21,876 nt of DNA from a virus: IMG/VR virus record IMGVR_UViG_3300005664_000113, positions 1 to 21,876 of that record. One strand, written 5' to 3'. Made by a program: the position numbers and the translations under genes. Below, piece by piece: positions 6,719-12,316 of this stretch (within the stretch, counting starts at the first letter, position 1; each line of letters starts with the position of its first letter). The notes under the pieces are model-generated. The model saw nothing but the letters and a program-made list of their open reading frames with translations. It made no database searches and was not told the origin of the DNA.

Positions 6719-6823
6719 GTCTTTGCTGGCACTAAGACGAACAGAAGCCCTTAAAGCCTCTACTTTCGAGCCGTTAAATCGGTACTGTGCCAGCAGGAAA
6801 GTAGAAGCTTTAGGGGCTTTTTT
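6719..6823 (+). ncRNA. Structured leader or small RNA with interlocked inverted repeats
   Basis: A non-coding stretch of about 105 bases between a good promoter and a run of six T. It holds two inverted repeats in the order A-B-A'-B'. A is TGCTGGCAC (6724-6732) and A' is GTGCCAGCA (6787-6795), a perfect 9-base pairing. B (6745-6767) and B' (6797-6819) are 23 bases each and pair with one mismatch and one G-U. A' lies in the loop of the B-B' hairpin, so the two stems either form a pseudoknot or compete. B-B' followed by T6 is also an intrinsic terminator, 14 bases before the replication gene. This could be a free small RNA or an attenuator that controls replication genes. No known RNA family is recognised. 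Confidence 0.6.
6745..6823 (+). terminator. Long-stem intrinsic terminator of RNA element
   Basis: Stem of 23 pairs (6745-6767 with 6797-6819, one mismatch), 29-base loop, then TTTTTT (6818-6823). The unusually long stem and the 9-base segment in its loop that can pair outside it set it apart from an ordinary terminator. Confidence 0.55.
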
Positions 6824-6837
6824 GTTGGCTAAATAAT

Positions 6838-7602
6838 ATGCATTATTACTCACATCACATTGGAGATATGATACGCGATACAGCGCATTTGGACGATCAC
6901 CAACTGGCAACGTATATGCGAATGATTTGGGCGTATTACCAAACAGAAAAGCCATTTGAAAACAATATGGAAGACCTTGCGTTCGCTATGCGTTCGGATG
7001 AAAAAACCATTCGATTGCTATTACGCCATTACTTCAAATTAGATGGTGAAGTATGGCGGCATGGTCGGTGCGACAAGGTGATTGCAGAGTATCACAGTAA
7101 GTCAGAGAAGGCCGCACAAAGCGCAAAAACACGCTGGACTAAAGCAACTGCAAAGCAAACGGATAGCGAAAGCAATGCGAACGCATTAGTAGATGGTGCG
7201 AACGCACAGAAAAACGATGCTAACCATAAACCAATAACCAATAACCATAAACCAGTAAATAAAGAATACAAGGCGCAAGCGCCATCAGCTTACGCTGATT
7301 TGTTATCCGAAGTTGCTCCGCAGGTTGTTGACGATTGGAAACAGCTCCGAAAAACCAAAAAAGCAGCCGTAACGCGAACGGTCGTAGAGCAAATCATTGT
7401 CGAAGCGGGTAAGGCTGGTTACTCGCTCGAACGGGCTTTATCCGAAAGCTGCGCTAGGGGTTGGACTGGCTTCAAAGCCGAATGGGTTAGCGGAAAACAA
7501 AACGGATTTACCCCTCAAAACCTGAACAAGCAAGAGGCGCTAGAGGCGCGGAATCGCAAAGTTGCAGAACAGTGGGCTAGAGACATGGCAGGAGCAATTT
7601 AA
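6838..7602 (+). CDS. YdaU/DUF1376-type replication initiator-like protein
   Basis: A 254-residue protein. The N-terminal DUF1376 domain (about 1-95) starts with the typical YYSHHIGDMIRDTAHLDDHQLATYMRMIWAYYQTEKP, a winged-helix-like fold found in phage replication proteins. A polar, low-complexity linker (about 96-150) follows, encoded by a heptamer repeat array. The C-terminal part contains DDWKQLRKTKKAAVTRTVVEQI and a GYSLERALSESCARGWTGFKAEW segment common in phage O-like proteins. It probably binds the phage origin and recruits the replisome through the next gene. No good ribosome site precedes the ATG. The upstream 14 bases follow directly after the RNA element's T run, so translation or transcription may depend on that structure. 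Confidence 0.82.
   Translation: MHYYSHHIGDMIRDTAHLDDHQLATYMRMIWAYYQTEKPFENNMEDLAFAMRSDEKTIRLLLRHYFKLDGEVWRHGRCDKVIAEYHSKSEKAAQSAKTRWTKATAKQTDSESNANALVDGANAQKNDANHKPITNNHKPVNKEYKAQAPSAYADLLSEVAPQVVDDWKQLRKTKKAAVTRTVVEQIIVEAGKAGYSLERALSESCARGWTGFKAEWVSGKQNGFTPQNLNKQEALEARNRKVAEQWARDMAGAI
7221..7262 (+). repeat. Heptamer direct repeats, possible replication origin
   Basis: Inside the linker of the YdaU-type gene, five consecutive heptamers of the form (T/A)AACCAN run from 7221 to 7255, followed by TAAATAA. TAACCATAAACCA occurs twice, exactly 21 bases apart (7221 and 7242). Lambda-type phages carry their origin iterons inside the initiator gene at the interdomain linker, so this array is a candidate origin. 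It could also be only a codon-level repeat in a flexible linker. Confidence 0.45.
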
Positions 7603-8198
7603 TGGATATTTCAGAATCACAAGCGTTTTCAAACATGATTACCGATGCATTGGCGTATTGGAAGCAGGACGCTAGCAAATTCACAATCAATGTATGGTGG
7701 CAAGGTTGCAAACCATTCACATTGGAGCAGGTATCAAAGGCATTAACAGCCCACGCCACAGACCCCGACAAAGGGCAATTTCCGCCCAAAGTAGCCGACA
7801 TAGTGCGACACCTAGCAGGAACTAAAACAGACCGTAGTTTGCTGGCATGGGGCAAGGTTTACGACGCAATGTCCAGTGTGGGCGCGTATCAGGATGTTGA
7901 TTTTGGCGATGGTGCTATTCACGCCACGATTATCGACATGGGCGGCTGGCCAAAAATGTGCAGGACTGAATCGGATGAACTTAGCTATCTACAGCACAGA
8001 TTTTGCGAATCATACAGAGCCTACCAAACCGCAGGAACGATAGAAATTCCATACCTGATAGGCGATAGAAGCCCTGACGAAATGTACCTAAAGCGTGGTT
8101 TGCCAGTGCCAAAACCCGTACAGATTGGAGAGGGTAAATCACTGACAAAAGTGAGCCTGATTGAATTGCAACGGGCAGCATTAGGAGTAGCAGCATGA
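7602..8198 (+). CDS. DUF6475-like replication protein, putative helicase loader
   Basis: A 198-residue protein starting in a TAATG overlap with the replication initiator-like gene. The N-terminal part (MITDALAYWKQDASKFTINVWWQGCKPFTLEQVSKALTAHATDPDKGQFPPKVADIVRHL) matches the DUF6475-type domain found in phages of Betaproteobacteria, with the typical alternating aromatics and the GQFPPKVADI motif. The middle part carries an FGDGAIHATIIDMGGWPKM segment, also usual. No Walker motif is present, so it is not a DnaC-type ATPase. By position after an O-like protein it resembles lambda P, which loads host DnaB. This role is inference from context. Confidence 0.75.
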   Translation: MDISESQAFSNMITDALAYWKQDASKFTINVWWQGCKPFTLEQVSKALTAHATDPDKGQFPPKVADIVRHLAGTKTDRSLLAWGKVYDAMSSVGAYQDVDFGDGAIHATIIDMGGWPKMCRTESDELSYLQHRFCESYRAYQTAGTIEIPYLIGDRSPDEMYLKRGLPVPKPVQIGEGKSLTKVSLIELQRAALGVAA

Positions 8199-8416
8199 AA
8201 CGATTTACAAAACAAAAACTTATTATTGATTTGTTAAGTCACGCAGAAATGATTAACAAAGCCCATAAATTTAATAGCAACGGTCTTTCGCAAGTATGGC
8301 CAGTTGGGGCAACAGAAAAAGAAAAACGAATTATTGAAAAAGCGTATCAATATGGTCGCTGGACAGCGGCAAATGATTTTGCATCGTGGGTTGTAAACGG
8401 GGACTTTGGAGCATGA
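8195..8416 (+). CDS. Hypothetical small protein
   Basis: A 73-residue protein starting in an ATGA overlap. It begins with a basic helix (MKRFTKQKLIIDLLSHAEMINKAHKF) and ends with a tryptophan-rich segment (GRWTAANDFASWVVNGDFGA). It has no Cys pair or membrane helix. It lies between the helicase-loader candidate and other small ORFs of the replication region. The family is not recognised. Confidence 0.55.
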   Translation: MKRFTKQKLIIDLLSHAEMINKAHKFNSNGLSQVWPVGATEKEKRIIEKAYQYGRWTAANDFASWVVNGDFGA

Positions 8417-8628
8417 AAACACTAAGCCCCTCCGAACTTTGGTACATCGACCACGACCATGAACTACTAAATGACCGAGCAAGAAATCAACCGTCTAGCC
8501 TATCAATTCAACAAACAGAACTACATCAACATGATAGTCAAACAATACAAGACAGACCCCAAAGAAGCCCGTATAGCTTGCAGGTGGTGGATGGACAATC
8601 ATCCATTAGTTTTGGCAGACCTAGGTAA
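8413..8628 (+). CDS. Doubtful ORF overlapping the next gene out of frame
   Basis: A 71-codon frame from an ATG that overlaps the upstream stop as ATGA. The first 20 residues (MKTLSPSELWYIDHDHELLN) read as plausible protein. From 8471 on it runs in a different frame through the next gene and becomes Gln/Ser/Arg-rich in a way typical of a shadow frame. It may be a short true gene start, the N-terminus of the following gene displaced by a +1 shift, or non-coding. I would not rely on the downstream part. Confidence 0.25.
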   Translation: MKTLSPSELWYIDHDHELLNDRARNQPSSLSIQQTELHQHDSQTIQDRPQRSPYSLQVVDGQSSISFGRPR

Positions 8629-8674
8629 GCTGGTGAAGCGTGAATTAGATAAACAAAGTCAAAGATGGACTTGA
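8471..8674 (+). CDS. Hypothetical small protein, basic and Trp-containing
   Basis: A 67-residue protein beginning MTEQEINRLAYQFNKQNYI, then KTDPKEARIACRWWMDNHPLVLADLGKLVKRELDKQ. It reads as three helices with a basic surface. The reading frame is preferred over the overlapping frame because its residue pattern is protein-like to the end. No clear ribosome site precedes the ATG, so it may be coupled to the frame that starts at 8413. The family is not recognised. Confidence 0.6.
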   Translation: MTEQEINRLAYQFNKQNYINMIVKQYKTDPKEARIACRWWMDNHPLVLADLGKLVKRELDKQSQRWT

Positions 8675-9126
8675 TAGTGAACAATTTTGAATTAAACGAC
8701 ATAGTTCAGCTAGAGGCGCTGAATCTGCTATGCGACGAAAAGCTAGGAGAAGGCAGCATGAGAACCGTTTTTAGACATGCCTTTGACCCAAAGCTAGTTG
8801 TAAAAATTGCAAAATCAAGTGACGGCGTTAAAGCAAACTGGGAAGAGTTTTCGACATGGGAATCGGTGGAATTTACAAAACTAAACTCATGGTTCGCCAG
8901 AGTTCATTCTGTGGGCGACTACGGAACAATATTGATTCAAGAGTGGATACCAAACATACCAGCTGGCAAATACAAAATACCATCATTTTTCACTGATTTG
9001 AAGCCTGAAAATTATGGGCTGGTTGTAGGTACTAAAAGTTCGCAAGTTGTTTGCAGAGACTACGGTATGCATTTGCTTAGAGAAAAAGGCATGAAATTAT
9101 CGCTGGTAAATTACAATGTGACGTGA
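8665..9126 (+). CDS. Miniature protein-kinase-like protein
   Basis: A 153-residue protein with the main kinase signatures in order. There is a glycine-rich loop GEGSMRTV (28-35), a VAIK-like VVKIAK with Lys47, and acidic residues that could serve as the alpha-C glutamate (Glu60, Glu61 or Glu66). A hinge-like ILIQEW follows at 89-94. A catalytic-loop-like DLKPEN has Asp111, Lys113 and Asn116, and a DFG-like RDYG has Asp132. The spacing is much shorter than in normal kinases and only about 20 residues follow the DYG, so the C-lobe is almost absent. It could be a compact kinase, a nucleotide-binding pseudokinase or a kinase-derived binding protein. It starts 10 bases inside the previous gene, with a weak ribosome site, in the replication/nin region. 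Confidence 0.62.
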   Translation: MDLIVNNFELNDIVQLEALNLLCDEKLGEGSMRTVFRHAFDPKLVVKIAKSSDGVKANWEEFSTWESVEFTKLNSWFARVHSVGDYGTILIQEWIPNIPAGKYKIPSFFTDLKPENYGLVVGTKSSQVVCRDYGMHLLREKGMKLSLVNYNVT

Positions 9127-9140
9127 ACTAGATAAAGCAA

Positions 9141-9593
9141 ATGACTGAAACCTACAAAACCACGATATACGAGGCAGTACAAGGCCACAAAGCCTTGCGA
9201 GAGGCTTGGAATTGGGTAAAGCCTATGGTCATTGCAGGACACCGCTTAAACGTGGTAATCAAGCCTGAAAGCAAAACCCGTGAGCAAGAGGAAAAGTATC
9301 ACGCCATGATAGGCGAAGTGGCAGAACAAGCACAGCATTTAGGCTCATCGTGGCAAGCTGAAGATTGGAAGCGATTATTGCTTGACAAGTTTGCACGGGA
9401 AACAGGCAGAACACATGGGAAAGTCATACCAAACTTAGACAAAACGGGCGTGGTGGAAGTGGGTATTTTGTCGCGCAAATTCAACAAAGTAGACGGCGCT
9501 GAATTTATTGAATGGCTCTACGCATGGGGAATTGAGAACGGTGTGACTTACAAAGATGGTGCTACAGAGCGCGACGAAAGGTTGGCTGCGTGA
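9141..9593 (+). CDS. ninB: NinB-family recombination protein
   Basis: A 150-residue protein of the NinB (Orf) family, which binds ssDNA and can replace RecFOR functions in phage recombination. Typical segments are LREAWNWVKPMVIAGHRLNVVIKPESKTREQEEKYHAMIGEVA (19-61), WQAEDWKRLLLDKF (71-84), and the C-terminal LSRKFNKVDGAEFIEWLYAWGIENGV (109-134). Length equals that of the lambda protein. Its stop overlaps the GTG start of ninG, as in lambdoid nin regions, which supports the pair. It fits functionally with the Sak-like annealing protein and SSB on the other strand. Confidence 0.94.
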   Translation: MTETYKTTIYEAVQGHKALREAWNWVKPMVIAGHRLNVVIKPESKTREQEEKYHAMIGEVAEQAQHLGSSWQAEDWKRLLLDKFARETGRTHGKVIPNLDKTGVVEVGILSRKFNKVDGAEFIEWLYAWGIENGVTYKDGATERDERLAA

Positions 9594-10168
9594 ACCAAAT
9601 CAGCCCAAATAAAACCTACAAATGCCGTATCTGCAAAGCGCCATTTGTAAAATCACGACCTATGCAAAGCATCTGTGGTGATACCAAGTGCATTGTAGAG
9701 ACTGTCTACCGTTCACAAGCCAAACGTGAGCGCACAGAACGCGCCACAACGAAACAAAAACTAGCGGCAATAGCAACTAAGCCAGAGCTAACAAAACTGG
9801 CTCAAAAAGCCTTTAACGATTACATCAGAGCGCGGGACTATGGAAAGCCGTGCATTTGTTGTGGGAATCCTATCCCTTGGGGAACAACAAAAACGACAGG
9901 CGGCGTTTGTGACGCAGGGCATTACCTAAGCATTGGGGCGCGAGTAAATCTGCGCTTTGATGAAAGCAATGTCCATGCTCAACTAAAAAGCTGTAACAAC
10001 TACAAAGCTGGTAACGCTGTCAATTACCGCATAAACCTGATTAAACGCATAGGACTTGAAAGAGTAGATGCGCTTGAATCTGACCATGAATTGAAGCATT
10101 GGACGAAAGACCAATTACGGGACATTGCCACGAAATACAAACAAATGATAAAGGAGTTAAAGAAATGA
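9590..10168 (+). CDS. ninG: NinG-family protein (zinc-binding, HNH-like)
   Basis: A 192-residue protein with a GTG start overlapping the ninB stop (GTGA). A GAAAGG-type ribosome site lies upstream. The N-terminal zinc knuckle has Cys12/Cys15 and Cys29/Cys34. A basic helical linker follows, then an HNH-like core with CICCG (88-92), DAGHYLS (108-114), and an FDESNVHAQLKSCNNYKAGN block (123-142). This is the Rap/NinG family. In lambda, Rap (NinG) is a structure-specific endonuclease that cuts recombination intermediates. The C-terminal WTKDQLRDIATKYKQM helix is also typical. It probably resolves branched DNA during phage recombination. Confidence 0.94.
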   Translation: MNQISPNKTYKCRICKAPFVKSRPMQSICGDTKCIVETVYRSQAKRERTERATTKQKLAAIATKPELTKLAQKAFNDYIRARDYGKPCICCGNPIPWGTTKTTGGVCDAGHYLSIGARVNLRFDESNVHAQLKSCNNYKAGNAVNYRINLIKRIGLERVDALESDHELKHWTKDQLRDIATKYKQMIKELKK

Positions 10169-10791
10169 GATTCAAAAAAGAAGGAAAAATGATCCGCGTA
10201 TTTAGCAATGACTATGAAATTGCTTACACAATAATTGGCATTTGCGGGTTACAGGTAGAAATTGAATTCCCCTCTGATTGGCACGAAAACCGCAGGGCAT
10301 GGGTAAGGCTTGGCTTCGGTTTTGGAAAGTTGTGCTTTTCTTTTCCTTGGTCAAAAGCAGTGCCTGATGAGCACCAATGCTCTGGCCCAACATACGGCTT
10401 TCAGTTTTACGAAGACCTCTTTTGGCTTAAATACGGCAAAAACAAAGGAACAAGAAACGACCCAAGAATTGCCATATCAATGCCTTGGGCGTGGAAGCAT
10501 AAAGAGCATAAGGTATTAACCACACCAGAAGAACACCCGTACACATACACACTGCGCTCTGGTGAAGTGCAACATCGTACAGCCGTTATCAAAGCTGAAA
10601 CACGCGAGTGGACGCGGTATTGGTTGCCTTTCAGATTAGTGAAAAAAACGATTGACATCACGTTTTCTGATGAGGTTGGAGAGCGCTCAGGCTCATGGAA
10701 GGGTGGCGTTATTGGCTGCGGGTATGAAATGAAGCCAAACGAAACACCGCTTCAAACACTGCGCCGCATGGAAATAGAGAGGACGTTTTAA
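10165..10791 (+). CDS. Conserved phage protein of unknown function
   Basis: A 208-residue protein. The ATG at 10165 is chosen because it overlaps the ninG stop (ATGA) and has AAGGAG upstream; an in-frame ATG 22 codons earlier lies inside ninG. The sequence is beta-rich and aromatic, with blocks I recall from many proteobacterial phages: FSFPWSKAVPDEHQCSGPTYGF, SMPWAWKHKEHKVL, YTLRSGEVQHRTAVIKAE and ERSGSWKGGVIGCGYEMKP. Such strong conservation suggests a defined role, but none is established to my knowledge. There is no membrane segment and no nucleotide-binding motif. It sits in the nin-like region between ninG and small regulators. Confidence 0.75.
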   Translation: MRFKKEGKMIRVFSNDYEIAYTIIGICGLQVEIEFPSDWHENRRAWVRLGFGFGKLCFSFPWSKAVPDEHQCSGPTYGFQFYEDLFWLKYGKNKGTRNDPRIAISMPWAWKHKEHKVLTTPEEHPYTYTLRSGEVQHRTAVIKAETREWTRYWLPFRLVKKTIDITFSDEVGERSGSWKGGVIGCGYEMKPNETPLQTLRRMEIERTF

Positions 10792-11000
10792 TGAACCTCT
10801 ACACCACCAAAGAAAAACTACTAGCCATCCAACTACTAGGAATGGCTAAACAAAGCGTAGCCCAATACGCGAACCCATGTGACCGTGAAGCAGGTGTAGA
10901 AGCCGTCCTGACATTGGCTGCTGAATATGCCAGAACGGGTGCTGATTTGATGGTTCTACAAGTATTGGAGTACCCCGATACAGCGAGGGCTAACAAATGA
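10791..11000 (+). CDS. Hypothetical small helical protein
   Basis: A 69-residue protein whose ATG overlaps the previous stop (TAATG) and whose stop overlaps the next start (ATGA). It is predominantly helical (KEKLLAIQLLGMAKQSVAQY; REAGVEAVLTLAAEYARTGADLMVLQVLEY) with one Cys. No motif is recognised. The tight coupling to the following HTH protein suggests joint expression. Confidence 0.55.
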   Translation: MNLYTTKEKLLAIQLLGMAKQSVAQYANPCDREAGVEAVLTLAAEYARTGADLMVLQVLEYPDTARANK

Positions 11001-11215
11001 CACGTCAACGAATAGTCAAAGAAAAGCCCGTGCCACTTGAAGTCAGCAAAGCACAGTTGATCGAAGTCATCAAAAAGCAACCAGGAATCAAGCCTAAAGC
11101 AGCTGCGCGGATATTGGGTTGGACAGAACGAAAGATAGCGAGCGTGATGACAAAAGCAAAAGATGAGTTTGTGTGTGGGTTAGTTTTATTAACAAAAGGC
11201 AAGCCAAATAGCTGA
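10997..11215 (+). CDS. Small helix-turn-helix DNA-binding protein
   Basis: A 72-residue basic protein. Residues 18-52 (SKAQLIEVIKKQPGIKPKAAARILGWTERKIASVM) form a clear helix-turn-helix of the winged-helix type. The second helix, KAAARIL, and the recognition helix, TERKIASVM, are separated by a GW turn. It lies just upstream of the early-to-late junction, so it is a candidate regulator of late transcription, or of the palindromic operator at 11828-11843. It is short for an activator and has no extra domain. Confidence 0.62.
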   Translation: MTRQRIVKEKPVPLEVSKAQLIEVIKKQPGIKPKAAARILGWTERKIASVMTKAKDEFVCGLVLLTKGKPNS

Positions 11216-11224
11216 AAGGCAACG

Positions 11225-11620
11225 ATGCTAGACCAAAAGAGCATGATTGATGACCTACTAGCCGACTGGCACATATACGCCAGTAGAACCGCTATTGTTT
11301 CGATGCCAGGGAAATGTGCGATGTTTTCACAATCTCAAAGCCCTAGGCATTGGGACACCACAGGCGATATTGACGATGCTCATATTCATCAATCCACAAT
11401 GGCTGCGCTAGACTTCGCTATCCTAGGCGATACACGCGGTCAAGGTGGATTAGATGAACCTTACAGAGCTGCGGTAACATGCTATGCTCGGAATTTGGTC
11501 GCAAAAGTAAGTGTTTGGAGCAATCCAAGACTACCTACAGACCAGATGAAACGGATAGAAGTAACCAATCATGCGTTAGAGATGTTGGCGAAGAAATTAA
11601 AGAGTGCGGGGGTGTTATGA
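11225..11620 (+). CDS. Hypothetical protein at the late-regulator position
   Basis: A 131-residue protein with AAAGG upstream of the ATG. It begins MLDQKSMIDDLLADWHIYASRTAIV. The middle part is DIDDAHIHQSTMAALDFAIL, and the C-terminal half (EPYRAAVTCYARNLVAKVSVWSNPRLPTDQMKRIEVTNHALEMLAKKL) resembles a helical domain I associate with small phage proteins placed before the terminase genes. In lambda this position is held by the antiterminator Q. The protein lacks the HTH and zinc features of classical Q families, so an antiterminator role is only a positional guess, supported by the terminators downstream. Confidence 0.6.
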   Translation: MLDQKSMIDDLLADWHIYASRTAIVSMPGKCAMFSQSQSPRHWDTTGDIDDAHIHQSTMAALDFAILGDTRGQGGLDEPYRAAVTCYARNLVAKVSVWSNPRLPTDQMKRIEVTNHALEMLAKKLKSAGVL

Positions 11621-11811
11621 CAGACAAAGAAGAATATCTACACCAGATGATTAGATTATTGCAAGAGGAGCACGCCAAACAATTGCAGCCGTACTATGAG
11701 CAATTGGCAAAAATACGAGCGATGGAAATTAAGCCAAGGTGCTATATACCAACTGAGGATATTCTAGCAGCAAGGCTAAGAAAGTTGCTAGGTAACACAA
11801 AGGGTTTATAG
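11617..11811 (+). CDS. Hypothetical coiled-coil protein
   Basis: A 64-residue protein starting at an ATG that overlaps the previous stop (ATGA). The same frame is open upstream, but those 46 codons lie inside the preceding gene and are not protein-like. The N-terminal half (EEYLHQMIRLLQEEHAKQLQPYYEQLAKIRAME) is a probable coiled coil, followed by a basic tail (DILAARLRKLLGNTKGL). It is the last early gene before the promoter at 11829. The function is unknown. Confidence 0.55.
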   Translation: MTDKEEYLHQMIRLLQEEHAKQLQPYYEQLAKIRAMEIKPRCYIPTEDILAARLRKLLGNTKGL

Positions 11812-11827
11812 AGAATAATCTTTAACA

Positions 11828-11857
11828 CTTGACGCACGTCAAGAAAAAGTTTACGAT
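11828..11857 (+). promoter_or_regulatory. Putative late promoter with palindromic operator
   Basis: TTGACG (11829-11834), 17-base spacer, TACGAT (11852-11857). The -35 has one mismatch and the -10 two against consensus. The -35 lies inside a perfect palindrome, CTTGACGCACGTCAAG (11828-11843), with 7-base arms around CA. A dimeric regulator bound there would cover the -35. It stands exactly at the boundary between early genes and the terminase operon. Confidence 0.6.
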
Positions 11858-11864
11858 GCGTTTC

Positions 11865-11922
11865 AAGGGCATAACTGCCTCTATACTTTTTGAAGCCTGC
11901 TACTAACCCTAGCGGGCTTTTT
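11865..11922 (+). terminator. Promoter-proximal terminator, short leader transcript
   Basis: The expected transcript begins near 11865. A small hairpin (GGGCA, loop TAAC, TGCCT) is followed by a strong intrinsic terminator: 10-base arms 11893-11902 and 11910-11919 (one G-U pair) around a 7-base loop, ending in TTTTT (11918-11922). The product would be a stable RNA of about 58 bases unless polymerase is modified. This is similar in layout to lambda PR' and tR', where Q antitermination opens the late operon. Confidence 0.58.
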
Positions 11923-12283
11923 CGTTTTTGCAATTAAAGCAAATCCTCTACCAGACGAATATGCAGCTTTGTCCTGCTGGTAGTTGTAAGGAGTGACAAG
12001 CGTGGGACTGGCGAACCCTTTAGCAATCAATCAGCCTAAAGCACCACTAAGTAGCCTCAGATCGGAGCTATCGAGCATGGTAAAAGCGGGGTTTAGCGAA
12101 GAAATGCCTAGACTTGGCTCATGCGGCATACATCGGGCTTAATCGCGTCCGTAATGGAGCTGGAAAGCGTAACCAGCACAAATTTAACAGTTCTAGCGGT
12201 CAATTCACAATCATTGCATAAACCTTACGCAACGAATTGCACCGCAGATTCATCACCGCCATGGTTGACATAGCGCAACCTTT
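11923..12283 (+). other. Gap between leader terminator and second terminator
   Basis: Apart from the possible frameshifted gene at 12002-12221, this stretch shows short inverted repeats only: CTACCAG with CTGGTAG (about 11949-11982) and GCTGG with CCAGC (12159-12177). A 50-codon frame at 12121-12273 overlaps in a third frame and lacks a ribosome site. No tRNA is visible. It should be transcribed as the late leader if the first terminator is read through. Confidence 0.4.
12002..12221 (+). pseudogene. Small gene apparently split by a +1 frameshift
   Basis: This is the only protein-like content in the gap between 11812 and 12316. A GTG at 12002 has AAGGAG 8 bases upstream and opens a 46-codon frame (VGLANPLAINQPKAPLSSLR, then SELSSMVKAG, stop at 12140-12142). 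A second frame, shifted by +1 and open from 12084 to a TAA at 12219-12221, reads KCLDLAHAAYIGLNRVRNG, then AGKRNQHKFNSSSGQFTIIA, and looks equally protein-like. A junction near AAAGCGGGG (about 12083-12091) would join them into one basic protein of about 70 residues. It could be a decayed gene, a programmed +1 shift, or two overlapping small genes. I do not recognise the family. Confidence 0.35.
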
Positions 12284-12303
12284 GCCACTTCGGTGGCTTT
12301 TTT
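12284..12303 (+). terminator. Strong intrinsic terminator before terminase
   Basis: GCCAC, UUCG-type tetraloop, GTGGC (12284-12297), followed by TTTTTT (12298-12303). It is a compact, classical terminator only 14 bases before the ATG of the small terminase gene. Late transcription must read through it or start downstream, and no promoter fits in that space. Confidence 0.8.
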
Positions 12304-12316
12304 ATTTGAAAGTCTT

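Noticed and set aside
7221-7262. CRISPR-like array
   Set aside because: Units are 7 bases, contiguous and inside a coding frame with no spacers.
12121-12273. 50-codon frame in the late leader (third frame)
   Set aside because: No ribosome site, and it overlaps two more protein-like frames; kept only as a remark in the gap entry.
11923-12283. tRNA or other standard structured RNA in the late leader
   Set aside because: No cloverleaf, no T-arm consensus and no anticodon stem could be formed; only short unrelated hairpins.
12293-12316. GTG as an earlier start for the small terminase subunit
   Set aside because: It falls inside the terminator stem and T run; the N-terminal domain begins at the downstream ATG.
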